From assembly GCA_023460795.1 (NCBI GenBank), contig JAEWPC010000080.1, positions 1-64,000 on the forward strand: a DNA stretch of 64,000 bases, in the 5' to 3' direction. The notes beneath the pieces are model-generated. The model did not search any database. It was not told the DNA's origin and saw only the letters and a list, made by a program, of their open reading frames with translations. Of the stretch, positions 1 through 8,270 are shown piece after piece (position 1 is the stretch's first letter; each line of letters begins with the position of its first letter). A program made the position numbers and the translations under genes. Source of the stretch: Bacillota bacterium (GTDB lineage Bacteria > Bacillota > Bacilli > Paenibacillales > Paenibacillaceae).

Positions 1-49
1 CCGGCGCCAACGCCCCCGCCCGGCCTCTTCGTGTTACTTGGGTTATATA

Positions 50-1384
50 TTAGTAACCGAGCGCTTCTCTTGCTTTTTTCCATTTCGCGTTCAGCTCGTC
101 GTAATACTTGGCAAGATCTTTAGCTACGATCGCGTCTTGCGTGTATTTGCCGACGCCAAGATCGATTTCCGCTTTGTTCGCGATTTCGTTCCACTTCGGA
201 TCCGTCGCTTGGTCTTCCAGGAACGTCGGATTGTACGATTGGAACTCGGCCAATTGCGGAACTTTCGCTTGCTGAGATTTATCGACCGGCATGAAGCCTT
301 GCGAATCCACGTAGCCGGATTCTTTCACGAAGAAGTCGACCCATTTGAACGCCAGTTCTTTGTTCTTGCTGTTCTTGCTTACGCCGATGAAGTAGTCCGG
401 TCCGAGCGGAGCGTTCAGCTTGCCGCTGTTATCGTATGGAAGCGGGAAGAAGCCGATGTCTTCCGACGGCGCGCCGGCGCCGATGACTTGCGGGATAACC
501 CAGTTGCCGAGGAAGTACATCGCGGCTTTGCCGGAAGCGACTTCACCCTTGGACATCTCCCAGTTGTTCGTCGCGAGGTCTTTCTCTACCCAGCCCTCTT
601 GAACGAATTTGCGAGCGATGTTCATGAGCGTGCCCCATGGGCCGTCGACCGTCCATACCGCGTCCGCGGATACGAATTTGTCGAAGTACTTCATATCGCC
701 AGCCACGTATTTAACCGAGTTCTCGGCCCAGTTGCCGATCGGCCATTGCGCGCCGTAGTTCATGTACAACGGAATGATGCCTGCGTCTTCGAGCTTCTGT
801 GCAGCGGCGTAGAACTCGTCCAGCGTCGTCGGCACTTTGTCGATGCCCGCTTTCGCGAACGCTTGCTTGTTGTACACGATGCCTTGGGTGTTCACGCCTG
901 TCGGAAGGCCGTAGCTCTTGCCGTCATTAGATCTGTAGTTGGAGAACCAGACGTTCTCGAGCATCGATTCCGGAAGCGGCTCGTAGTAGTTGCCGAGCTC
1001 GCTGTTCGGCAAGCCGGAGTCCATCATGTTGACGTCGCCGGCTTCACCGGTCGTCAGGCGGACTTTGATATCGTTCGCGTAGTTCGTGATCGCTTCGAAT
1101 TCGAGTTCCGCGTTAGGCGCGTATTTCGCTTTGAACGCTTCCGCGTATTTGTCCATCGTGCCATCGTCGACAAGGTCTGTGCGGTGAGTGAGGACGACCA
1201 GCTTGCCGGTGAGCTCTGCGGCGGGACTTGCGGAGTCCGATGCCGCCGGGCTCTCGGAAGCCGCCGAGGAAGCCGGCGCGGACGATGCCGGAGAAGCGTT
1301 CTCGTTATTGTTGTCGCTGCCGCATGCCGCGAGCATGCCGGCGGACAACGTCAGAACAGATGCAAGTGCGATTGCTTTTTTCAT
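50..1384 (-). CDS. Sugar ABC transporter substrate-binding lipoprotein
   Basis: This is an extracellular solute-binding protein of the family 1 type, tethered to the outer face of the membrane and probably delivering manno-oligosaccharides to the two permeases encoded at 6.4-8.1 kb. The start at 1384 gives a typical signal (MKK, hydrophobic core) and a lipobox LAAC with Cys21; a GGGGG ribosome binding site lies 11 bases upstream. A Ser/Ala/Pro-rich linker to about residue 57 precedes the binding fold. At 444 residues the length is normal. It is the last gene of the locus and has its own promoter and a strong terminator before it, which suits a binding protein needed in excess over its permeases. 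The mannan substrate is inferred from the neighbours only. Confidence 0.9.
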   Translation of the reverse strand: MKKAIALASVLTLSAGMLAACGSDNNNENASPASSAPASSAASESPAASDSASPAAELTGKLVVLTHRTDLVDDGTMDKYAEAFKAKYAPNAELEFEAITNYANDIKVRLTTGEAGDVNMMDSGLPNSELGNYYEPLPESMLENVWFSNYRSNDGKSYGLPTGVNTQGIVYNKQAFAKAGIDKVPTTLDEFYAAAQKLEDAGIIPLYMNYGAQWPIGNWAENSVKYVAGDMKYFDKFVSADAVWTVDGPWGTLMNIARKFVQEGWVEKDLATNNWEMSKGEVASGKAAMYFLGNWVIPQVIGAGAPSEDIGFFPLPYDNSGKLNAPLGPDYFIGVSKNSKNKELAFKWVDFFVKESGYVDSQGFMPVDKSQQAKVPQLAEFQSYNPTFLEDQATDPKWNEIANKAEIDLGVGKYTQDAIVAKDLAKYYDELNAKWKKAREALGY

Positions 1385-1466
1385 GTTCTGTAATACCCCC
1401 ATACCTCGTTTTTTTAAAGCGCGTCAAATCCGACTAGGGAGCGGTTTGACATCGCTTACATTTCAA

Positions 1467-1502
1467 ATTATAAATTTTTTGTTGCCAATGAAAATGCTTT
1501 TA
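1467..1502 (-). promoter_or_regulatory. Promoter and cre-like operator of the binding-protein gene
   Basis: On the minus strand TATAAT (1467-1472) lies 16 bases from TTTTCA (1489-1494). A palindromic cre-like sequence, TAAAAGCATTTTCA (1489-1502), overlaps the -35 box and differs from the cre consensus at two positions. A LacI-family repressor or CcpA could occlude the promoter there. The remaining AT-rich leader (1503-1593) holds no gene. Confidence 0.5.
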
Positions 1503-1593
1503 TTTTGTTTTTATTGTCTCTTATTATGATAACAAATAATAAATTTTAGTTTACAGAAATAAGCTCTACCGTTTGTTAGGCTAAGAGATAAAA

Positions 1594-1626
1594 AACGGTC
1601 GGACAGTTGGCTACTGTCTAACCGTT
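1594..1626 (-). terminator. Terminator of the mannosidase operon
   Basis: The arms AACGGT-C-GGACAGT and ACTGTCT-AACCGTT form a long hairpin, followed on the minus strand by TTTTTT. It ends the mannanase-epimerase-phosphorylase transcript, so the binding-protein gene must be transcribed separately. Confidence 0.85.
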
Positions 1627-1643
1627 TCGAACGGGAACCGTCG

Positions 1644-2849
1644 TTATTCATCTCTCAGAAAAGCGTATTCCGGCTTGTTCATCAGCTCGAGGTTGCGGGC
1701 GATCAGCTCGCAGCGTTGATCGACGCAAGCGCGGGAACGCAGCGGATCTTCCGGCGTGTTGACGCAGGCGTCGACCAGCTTGTCGACGGTTGTCGCGGCG
1801 ACATGGATGCGAGTATCGGAAGAAGCATAATAAATATACACTTCGCCATTCTCTCTCGCAATTAATCCGTTACAGAAAATTACGTTGGACACGTCTCCGA
1901 CGCGCTCGATGCCTTCCGGCGCGATCAGATGGCCGCCCGGCGCGTGAATCAGCTTGTGCGGCTCATTCAGATCCGTCATGAACATATAGACGACGTAGCG
2001 CAAGCCTGCAGCCGTATTCCGAACGCCGTGCGCGATGTGCAGCCAGCCTTTGTCCGTCTTGATCGGAGCCGGGCCTTGTCCGTTCTTCACTTCTTTGATC
2101 GTATGATATTTGCGTTCGTCGATAATGATCTCGCGGTCGATGACCGCCGGATTCATGCTCTCCGACAGCCCCCAGCCGATGCCGCCGCCGGAGCCCGTAT
2201 CGATGAAGCCGTCTTGCGGACGCGTATAGAACGCGTACTTGCCGTCTACGAACTCCGGATGGAGCACGACGTTGCGCTGTTGCGCGGAAGGCGTCTTCAA
2301 GTCGGGCAGACGCTCCCAATGAACGAGGTCCTTCGTGCGGGCAATGCCGCCTTGCGCGACGGCGCTGGACAAGTCGCCGGCCGGCGCGTCCGGATCCTTG
2401 CGCTCGGAACAGAACAAGCCATAGATCCATCCGTCCTCGTGCTTCACCAGACGCATATCGTACACGTTAACGTCCGGGTCCTCGGTCTCCGGCAAGCGAA
2501 CCGGATAATCCCAGAACTTGAAGCCTTCCGTCGGACTGTCGCTCTCCGCTACCGCGAAGAACGATTTGCGGTCGACGCCCTCTGCTCTCACCATCAGGTA
2601 GTACTTCCCGTTCAGCTCGATCGCGCCCGGGTTGAACGCGGCGTTAACGCCAAGGCGTTCCATCAGGAACGGGTTCGTCTCCGGATTCAGATCGTACCGC
2701 CAGTGAATCGGCGCATGTTCGTTCGTTAGTATCGGATTCTCATAGCGGTCATAGATGCCGTTGCCTTGCGCCGCAGGTTTGTTCGGCTTGTTCACCAAGC
2801 GGTCGTGCTCGGCCTTCAATTGTCTCAACTTATTCATGAATTCGCTCAT
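1644..2849 (-). CDS. GH130 4-O-beta-mannosyl-glucose phosphorylase
   Basis: Phosphorolyses 4-O-beta-D-mannosyl-D-glucose to mannose-1-phosphate and glucose in the cytoplasm, the last step of the intracellular mannobiose route known from Ruminococcus albus and Bacteroides fragilis. The 401-residue protein has the five-bladed GH130 features: an N-terminal WRYDLNPETNPF segment, AFNPGA near residue 72, and NVYDMRLV, whose Asp131 sits at the same number as the catalytic Asp of the characterised B. fragilis enzyme. It has no signal peptide. A GGGAGGAG ribosome binding site precedes the ATG, and the epimerase gene ends only 20 bases upstream, so the two are cotranscribed. A mannosyl-oligosaccharide phosphorylase specificity is the alternative, but the epimerase next door favours mannosylglucose. 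Confidence 0.88.
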   Translation of the reverse strand: MSEFMNKLRQLKAEHDRLVNKPNKPAAQGNGIYDRYENPILTNEHAPIHWRYDLNPETNPFLMERLGVNAAFNPGAIELNGKYYLMVRAEGVDRKSFFAVAESDSPTEGFKFWDYPVRLPETEDPDVNVYDMRLVKHEDGWIYGLFCSERKDPDAPAGDLSSAVAQGGIARTKDLVHWERLPDLKTPSAQQRNVVLHPEFVDGKYAFYTRPQDGFIDTGSGGGIGWGLSESMNPAVIDREIIIDERKYHTIKEVKNGQGPAPIKTDKGWLHIAHGVRNTAAGLRYVVYMFMTDLNEPHKLIHAPGGHLIAPEGIERVGDVSNVIFCNGLIARENGEVYIYYASSDTRIHVAATTVDKLVDACVNTPEDPLRSRACVDQRCELIARNLELMNKPEYAFLRDE

Positions 2850-2869
2850 CGGATCGTTCTCCTCCCTTT

Positions 2870-4087
2870 TTATCTATGCGCATCGATATGCGCCAATCTC
2901 TCTAAACCTTCCAAGCAGGCTCTGCCGTTATGGTAGGGACATTTCCAAGGATTCACCTTCGGATGGGACGACACCGGGACGCCTTCGCGCGTCACCTGCC
3001 AGTGCCATTCGCCGTTAACCGGATCGCTGATGAACGTCTTGATGAACGTCCAGCTGTTCCGGGCGGCTTGCGAATACTTCTCGTTGCCCGTCAGCTGATA
3101 GGCGTTCAAGAAGCCGACCATCGCTTCCGCCTGCGGCCACCAATCCTTCGAATCGTCTAAGTGGCCGTGTCCGTCCGCCTCGTTGAATACGCCGCCGTCC
3201 GTATCCATGCCTTCGGCCAACGTCGCGTCAGCCATCGCGAGCGCTTCCGCCCGAACGCGCGCGATCCGCGCTTCGTCGCCCAGCACGTCGGCGGCTTCGC
3301 ATAGGAGCCAACTGCCTTCGATATCGTGGCCGTACGAGATATGGCCGGATTTCGACGTCCATTCGTCGTCGAAGAACAGCAGGAAATGATGATTGTCCGC
3401 GTTCACGATTTTGTCCAGATGAATATCGATGAGGTCCGCCAGCTTCATGCGCAGCCCTTCCGGCTGCCAGACGCGGTAAAGGTTCGTATACGCTTCAAGC
3501 ACGTGAAGATGCGTGTTCATCGACTTTCGCTCGTTCAGGTCTTTGCCGCTGAGGCTCAGATCGTCCGTCTGCGTCCAATCCGCGGCCAGCGCCTCGATGT
3601 AGCCCCTATGCGCGGGATCATAAGCGTGTTTCTCGATTAGAAGGTAGATCTCCTTCGCCCAATCGAGCGCTTCGCTAGAACCGGTCGCCCGGTAATATTC
3701 GGTAAGCGCGTAGATAGCGAACGCTTGGCCGTACACCTGCTTTTTGCTCTCGACCGGCTCGCCGGCCGCGCTGACCATCCAATACAGACCGCCGTTCGCC
3801 CTGTCGCGGAAACGCCCGTCCAATTCCTTGTACGCCCGCTGCGCCATCGTCAGATAGGCTTGATCCTTATACACCCTGTAAGCGCTGGCGAACATCCATA
3901 AGATACGGGCGTTCAATACGAGCCCCTTGTCCGCGTCTTCGTTGACCGTCATATCATGCTTGATCTCGCCTACGAACCCGCCGTGCTTCCCGTTGATCGT
4001 CCGCTTCATCCAGAATCCGAGAATCCTTGTGTGGAGCTCTTCTTCCAGCTCGCTCCGCCACTGATCGTTAGACAGTAGAGTGCTCAT
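2870..4087 (-). CDS. Cellobiose/mannobiose 2-epimerase
   Basis: An AGE-superfamily (alpha/alpha)6-barrel enzyme that epimerises the reducing-end sugar; here it would turn beta-1,4-mannobiose into mannosyl-glucose for the phosphorylase downstream. With the start at 4087 the protein is about 405 residues, the usual length. Visible family motifs include KHGGFVGE near the N-terminus, THLHVLEAYTNLYRVW, the GHDIEGSWLL segment carrying a catalytic His, WWPQAEAM, and KCPYHNGR near the C-terminus. No signal peptide is present. The start ATG overlaps the stop of the mannanase gene by four bases (ATGA), which implies translational coupling. Open reading frame continues further 5', but that part runs inside the mannanase gene and is not expected to be translated. 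Confidence 0.9.
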   Translation of the reverse strand: MSTLLSNDQWRSELEEELHTRILGFWMKRTINGKHGGFVGEIKHDMTVNEDADKGLVLNARILWMFASAYRVYKDQAYLTMAQRAYKELDGRFRDRANGGLYWMVSAAGEPVESKKQVYGQAFAIYALTEYYRATGSSEALDWAKEIYLLIEKHAYDPAHRGYIEALAADWTQTDDLSLSGKDLNERKSMNTHLHVLEAYTNLYRVWQPEGLRMKLADLIDIHLDKIVNADNHHFLLFFDDEWTSKSGHISYGHDIEGSWLLCEAADVLGDEARIARVRAEALAMADATLAEGMDTDGGVFNEADGHGHLDDSKDWWPQAEAMVGFLNAYQLTGNEKYSQAARNSWTFIKTFISDPVNGEWHWQVTREGVPVSSHPKVNPWKCPYHNGRACLEGLERLAHIDAHR

Positions 4088-5061
4088 TGCGCCTTCCGCG
4101 CCTCCTTGCCGGGCCCGGATGAAATCCGCGACTCGTAATATTCGCGAACGATCGCTTCGGCTTGCTTGCCGTACATGCAATAATCGTCGTTCTGAGAAGC
4201 GTCGGCCGCATCGTATAGGCGTGCCGGCCAATCCCACAGCATATATCCGCGCATCCATTCCCGCTTCGAGCAAGCTTCGAACATGACGCGGTAATAGTTC
4301 GCTTGCTCCTCTTCCGAAGGCACACCCGGAAGCGACCAATCGTTAGGCTTCTGAGCGGAGCCTTCTCGGCTCGGGCATCCTCCCTCCATGAAGAAGAACG
4401 GTTTCTCCCATCGGTTCACCACGGCTTCGATGCGATCCAGATGCGCCTCCCAATCCCCGATCGGGTAATATCCGCTGGAGGAGATGATATCGACCGCATC
4501 CCACCACGTCAGGCGATCTTCTTGATATTTGTCGCAGTTATACGTGACGAGTCCGCTATACACCTGGCGCACTTCCAGAATCAATGCGCGCCATTCGTTC
4601 TCGCGGCTGTCCGCCTGCACCATCTCGCAGCCGACGCACAGCATCTCGCAGCCTTCTTCCTCCGCGATGCGCGCGTAATGAACGATAAATTCGGTATACG
4701 ATGCGAACCACTCGGCCCAACTCGGTTCCCCCGGAACATCCTGCTGGAAGAACGCGATGTGCGCCCGCCACGTTCCGTTCGCGCAATTCACGACCGGCTT
4801 CATGCATACTTTAAGTCCGAGCGACTTCGCCTGACGGATCGCCCATCTGACTTCGTCGTCCGTAACGGTCGGCGCTTCGCCGTAGTTGATCTTCGTCGAT
4901 TGCGCCGTCTCTTGCAGTGCTCCTAACGCGATCGCGACCCAATTGACGCCTACCGCGCTCATTTTCCGCATCGAATCTTCTGCTTCGGCTCCGCCCCAAG
5001 TGCCTCGAACGCCGGTCCAGCCCCATGTCATGCCGTTAACCGTCTCCGCCCATGTTTTCAT
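4084..5061 (-). CDS. GH113 beta-1,4-mannanase, intracellular
   Basis: Probable endo/exo beta-mannanase acting on imported manno-oligosaccharides. The 325-residue TIM barrel starts with GMTWGWTGVRGTW, and its two catalytic glutamates are visible: Glu146 in VGCEMVQ as acid/base and Glu226 in FMEGGCPS as nucleophile. They are 80 residues apart, as in the Alicyclobacillus GH113 enzyme AaManA (151 and 231). There is no signal peptide, so it works in the cytoplasm. AGGAGG lies nine bases before the ATG. It is the first gene of the operon mannanase-epimerase-phosphorylase and overlaps the epimerase by four bases. Automatic annotation often calls this family 1,4-beta-xylanase; the neighbours make mannan far more likely. 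Confidence 0.85.
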   Translation of the reverse strand: MKTWAETVNGMTWGWTGVRGTWGGAEAEDSMRKMSAVGVNWVAIALGALQETAQSTKINYGEAPTVTDDEVRWAIRQAKSLGLKVCMKPVVNCANGTWRAHIAFFQQDVPGEPSWAEWFASYTEFIVHYARIAEEEGCEMLCVGCEMVQADSRENEWRALILEVRQVYSGLVTYNCDKYQEDRLTWWDAVDIISSSGYYPIGDWEAHLDRIEAVVNRWEKPFFFMEGGCPSREGSAQKPNDWSLPGVPSEEEQANYYRVMFEACSKREWMRGYMLWDWPARLYDAADASQNDDYCMYGKQAEAIVREYYESRISSGPGKEARKAQ

Positions 5062-5114
5062 GCCGATAACCTCCTGCTCTCGTATGTTTCTCTAATGTTC
5101 ACTAACAATTATAT

Positions 5115-5178
5115 ATTTGTTTGCATAACTGAATAACAACTATCAAACAAATTGTATCACCAACGGTGTTGTTGTCAA
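5115..5178 (-). promoter_or_regulatory. Promoter and candidate operator of the mannanase operon
   Basis: On the minus strand TTGACA (5173-5178) and TACAAT (5151-5156) are separated by 16 bases, a good sigma-A promoter. An inverted repeat with nine-base arms, ATTTGTTTG and CAAACAAAT (5144-5152 and 5115-5123), starts at the -10 box and covers the transcription start. It is a candidate binding site for the LacI-type regulator encoded just upstream. Confidence 0.6.
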
Positions 5179-5182
5179 CACG

Positions 5183-5209
5183 AAAAAACCCGCCAATGAT
5201 GACGGGTTT
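5183..5209 (-). terminator. Terminator of the lacI-type regulator gene
   Basis: AAACCCG and CGGGTTT form a short stem followed on the minus strand by a T run. It separates the regulator transcript from the mannanase promoter immediately downstream. Confidence 0.7.
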
Positions 5210-5229
5210 ACGAGAGATATCTATTCCAT

Positions 5230-6294
5230 TTACTTGGCGTTAGGAGCGGCCCCGGTCGATTCGCGAATGAGCAGATCTCCGGCGAGCAGGATTTTCTCCT
5301 TCGGCCCTTCCGGGTGTTCGACCCGCCATAGCAGCGTATCGACGGCTCGTTGGCCAAGCGCTTCCTTGTTGACGTGCACCGTGCTTAGCCTAGGGCTGGC
5401 CATCGCGGCGTCTTCAATGTTATCGAAGCCGGTCACCGAACACCGTCCCGGCACATCGATGCCGTGGCGCGAGAGCACGGTCATCATGCAAATCGCGATC
5501 GAATCGTTCGCGCAGACGAACGCCGTCGGCAGCTTGTCCTCTTCGATCAGCTTACGGACGATGGCGTCTAAGCTGTCGGTCATCTCCGAACGGTTCTCTC
5601 CTTCGAATTCAAGCAGCTCCTTGCGCTGATCGAGCGCGATCTCCTGCTCCTCCATCATCGAACGGAAGCCGAGCCAACGGTCGAAGAAGCTGCGGGAATA
5701 TCGGATGTTGCCGACGAATTGAAGCACGCGGTGTCCGTTGCCGAGCAGATAGTTGGTCGTTCTGCGAAGACATTCGTAGTTGTTCATGAACAGGACGTCC
5801 GAAGGAATGAGCGGATCCTCGTGATCGACCAGCACGAACGGAATGCCGAGATTGCGAATTTCCAGCAGCAGCTGGTTCGAGATATGACCGACTCCGAGCA
5901 GGCCGAGGACGGCGTCGGGATTGATCAGCTTCGTAAAGTTGTCCGAAATATGCTCCGTCACGATCATCATCCCGAGATGGTTCTGCTCGAGTCCGCCCGT
6001 TACGCCGTCGATGATGCGTCCCCAGAACGTCGACTGCCGATTCTGATCGCGCACGTTCGGAATCAGCACGATAATCGTGTTCCGATCGGCGCCCGCCGCC
6101 CTTCCGGCCTGCGTCCTGCCCGTCGCCGGGCGAATCCGCTTCTGCACGAAATACCCGAGCTGCGTAGCGGCTTGGATGATTCGCTCCCGCGTATCCGGGC
6201 TTACGCCGGACTTGCCGGATAGCGCCTTGGATACGGCGAATTTGGACACGCCGACTTGATCGGCGATTTGCTGCATCGTAATCTTCTTGGACAT
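5230..6294 (-). CDS. LacI-family transcriptional regulator
   Basis: A sugar-responsive DNA-binding repressor, probably controlling the surrounding mannan genes. The start at 6294 (MSKKITMQQIADQVG) puts the helix-turn-helix at residues 4-24 (ITMQQIADQVGVSKFAVSKA), with the hinge helix following. GGAGTG lies nine bases upstream. The rest is a periplasmic-binding-protein-like effector domain with FVLVDHEDP and TAFVCANDSIA segments and the usual total length of about 354. It sits between the permease genes and the enzyme operon on the same strand, with a terminator on each side. Candidate target sites are the palindromes at 1489-1502, 5115-5152 and 8169-8182. The effector is unknown. Confidence 0.9.
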   Translation of the reverse strand: MSKKITMQQIADQVGVSKFAVSKALSGKSGVSPDTRERIIQAATQLGYFVQKRIRPATGRTQAGRAAGADRNTIIVLIPNVRDQNRQSTFWGRIIDGVTGGLEQNHLGMMIVTEHISDNFTKLINPDAVLGLLGVGHISNQLLLEIRNLGIPFVLVDHEDPLIPSDVLFMNNYECLRRTTNYLLGNGHRVLQFVGNIRYSRSFFDRWLGFRSMMEEQEIALDQRKELLEFEGENRSEMTDSLDAIVRKLIEEDKLPTAFVCANDSIAICMMTVLSRHGIDVPGRCSVTGFDNIEDAAMASPRLSTVHVNKEALGQRAVDTLLWRVEHPEGPKEKILLAGDLLIRESTGAAPNAK

Positions 6295-6325
6295 GATCTC
6301 GTTCACTCCGCTCATATATAGAAAA

Positions 6326-6383
6326 AACGCCCGGACGTATGATAACAAAATTTCAAAAGTTATCATAACATATTCCGAGCGTT
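6326..6383 (-). terminator. Long hairpin terminator after the permease genes
   Basis: Arms AACGCTCGGA and TCCGGGCGTT (one G-U pair) enclose a second perfect nine-base stem, TATGATAAC/GTTATCATA (6359-6367 and 6338-6346). TTTTTT follows on the minus strand. It would stop the permease transcript before the regulator gene. The inner palindrome could also act as an operator. Confidence 0.7.
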
Positions 6384-6417
6384 AGCGATACTCAATGTGG
6401 CATTACCTACCCATTAG

Positions 6418-7245
6418 CTACTTAACCGCGCCGTTCGTGACCCCCGCGAATATAAATCTTTGCAGCAGCAAGAATAGGATAACCGTAGGGATGAAAATCA
6501 CGAGAATGCCGGCGGAAATGACGTTCATCTGAGCCGCGTTCGGTCCTACGAAGCTGAAGATGGCGGTCGACACGACCTTGAGCTTCTGGGACGGCATGTA
6601 TAGGAACGGCACGTAGAAGTCGTTGTAGATCGAGATCGATTTCAAGATGATCAGAGTCGCCGTCGCCGGACCGAGCAGCGGGAAGATGATCGACCGATAG
6701 ATTCTGAATAGCGATGCGCCCTCGATCATTGCGCTCTCGTCCAGGTCTCGCGGAATGTTATTGATGAATTGCAAGTAGATGACGATCTGCAGGACGTCAG
6801 CGCCCATGTACAGCAGCATCGGCGCCTTCAGCGTGTTGTACACGCCGAGCCACTTGATCACGCTGAACGTAGCGACTTGAGTCGTCACGAGCGGAATGAC
6901 TTGCGCGACCAGGTACAAACCCATGATCGGCGTCTTCAGCTTGAAGTCGAACCGACCGAGCGCGTAGGCGACCATCGTACCGATGGCGACGTTCCCCGCA
7001 AGCGCAACGATCATTATGATCGCGATATTCTTGAAGCCGAGGTCGAGCTTACCGACTTTGAATACGCGTTCGAAGTTCTCGAAGTTAAAGAAGTCGTTCG
7101 GCAAGCCGAGTCCCGATTGGTAGAACTCGATCTTCGTCTTGAACGCTCCGACGAACACGGAATAGATCGGGAAGAACACGATGAATACGCCGACCAACAA
7201 CGTCAAATACTGGATAGCTCTAATAGAGGAGGTTCTGCGCAGCAT
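6418..7245 (-). CDS. Sugar ABC transporter permease, MalG type
   Basis: Inner-membrane permease of a CUT1 carbohydrate importer, partner of the MalF-type protein encoded just upstream. The 275-residue protein has six hydrophobic segments and the cytoplasmic EAA loop (ESAMIEGASLFRIYRSIIFP, about residues 170-190) that docks the ATPase. Its start follows the stop of the first permease gene by one base, so the pair is translationally coupled. No ATPase gene is present in the locus. As in other Gram-positive CUT1 systems, a shared MsmX-type ATPase encoded elsewhere probably energises it. The mannan substrate is inferred from the neighbours. Confidence 0.92.
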   Translation of the reverse strand: MLRRTSSIRAIQYLTLLVGVFIVFFPIYSVFVGAFKTKIEFYQSGLGLPNDFFNFENFERVFKVGKLDLGFKNIAIIMIVALAGNVAIGTMVAYALGRFDFKLKTPIMGLYLVAQVIPLVTTQVATFSVIKWLGVYNTLKAPMLLYMGADVLQIVIYLQFINNIPRDLDESAMIEGASLFRIYRSIIFPLLGPATATLIILKSISIYNDFYVPFLYMPSQKLKVVSTAIFSFVGPNAAQMNVISAGILVIFIPTVILFLLLQRFIFAGVTNGAVK

Positions 7246-7246
7246 C

Positions 7247-8122
7247 TTATTTCCCCTCCCTGAACAGCACTTTGCGTTGAATCACGATGAAGAACAACAC
7301 GATCATGAGAAGGACGACGGCCATCGCCGAGGCGAGTCCGAAGTTCTCGAACTTGAACGCCATATCGACCGTCTGGATGACGAAGGTAGAAGTGCCGTTC
7401 GCGCCGAGCATCATGACGTATGGAATATCGAACGCTTCCAATGCGCCCGTCAGCGTTAGGACAAGCATAAGCTCGATGACTTTGCGCAAGCTCGGCAGCG
7501 TAATGAATCGGAACGTCTGCCAGCTGCCCGCGCCGTCGATCTTCGAGGCTTCGTACAAGTCGTTCGGGATCGATTGCAACGCGCCGATGAAGATGACCAT
7601 GCTAAGGCCGAAATACTTCCACATCGAGATAAAAGCCAGAGAGAAATTAACGATATGCGGATTGCCGAGCCATAGCTGCTGCCAGGATTCGAGACCGAGC
7701 GCGCCTAGGAGAATATTCAGCGAACCGTATTCCGCGTGGTACACGTTCTTGAACATAATGACCGTTGCGACGCTATGCAGAACGTACGGCAGAAACAAGA
7801 GAACGCGGAAGGCGTATTTGCCCTTAATCTTGCCGTTTAGAATGACTGCGAAGTACAAAGCAATAGCGGTCTGGATCAATCCGCCGATGAAGTAATACAA
7901 ATTATTCTTGAACGCCGCGAATATCTCGGGTCTCGTAAAGATCTCTTTATAGTTCGCCAAACCGACCCAGCTCTGGTCGAAACCGAGACCGTCCCAGTCC
8001 GTCAAGCTGAAGTAGAACAACGCCGCCGCCGGATATAGCGAGAACATGCCTAACAGAGCTAGCGGAATCGTTAGAAATCCGAAAAGGATCAAAACCTTCT
8101 GCGTCTTGTAGCTCAAATTCAA
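7247..8122 (-). CDS. Sugar ABC transporter permease, MalF type
   Basis: First permease of the importer, with 291 residues, six membrane segments and an EAA loop around NDLYEASKIDGAGSWQTFRF (about 180-200). The start is TTG at 8122, preceded by GGGGGA nine bases upstream; the downstream frame contains no better start. It heads the permease operon, with a promoter and a consensus cre site directly upstream, so expression is probably subject to glucose repression. The gene order two-component system, permeases, regulator, enzymes, binding protein is common for sugar loci in Paenibacillus-type genomes, although the binding-protein gene is unusually distant here. Confidence 0.92.
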   Translation of the reverse strand: MNLSYKTQKVLILFGFLTIPLALLGMFSLYPAAALFYFSLTDWDGLGFDQSWVGLANYKEIFTRPEIFAAFKNNLYYFIGGLIQTAIALYFAVILNGKIKGKYAFRVLLFLPYVLHSVATVIMFKNVYHAEYGSLNILLGALGLESWQQLWLGNPHIVNFSLAFISMWKYFGLSMVIFIGALQSIPNDLYEASKIDGAGSWQTFRFITLPSLRKVIELMLVLTLTGALEAFDIPYVMMLGANGTSTFVIQTVDMAFKFENFGLASAMAVVLLMIVLFFIVIQRKVLFREGK

Positions 8123-8168
8123 CGAAATTCCCCCGCCTTTCTTTCCGTCCAGTCATCGATAGTCGAAT

Positions 8169-8193
8169 AGGAAACGCTTTCAATAGTATTATA
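8169..8193 (-). promoter_or_regulatory. cre site at the permease operon promoter
   Basis: On the minus strand TATAAT (8188-8193) is followed five bases later by TGAAAGCGTTTCCT (8169-8182), which fits the catabolite-responsive consensus TGNAANCGNWNNCW at every fixed position. It would cover the transcription start. CcpA or the local LacI-type protein are the candidate binders. No convincing -35 box is visible. Confidence 0.65.
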
Positions 8194-8270
8194 CTGACAT
8201 TCGTTTTGGAATTTTAGAGACTGTGTTTGTTTTCATTGTCTTCTATTTAGATAATATTCACCTAACAAAT

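Noticed and set aside
1..49. Possible gene fragment at the left edge
   Set aside because: Too short to judge; only GC-rich sequence and the stop of the binding-protein gene are visible.
38..1393. 451-codon open frame antisense to the binding-protein gene
   Set aside because: It mirrors a GC-rich coding gene with a clear signal peptide and lipobox on the other strand; its own translation is Arg-rich and matches nothing known.
4088..4339. N-terminal extension of the epimerase
   Set aside because: It lies entirely inside the mannanase gene in another frame, and a coupled ATGA start is present at the overlap.
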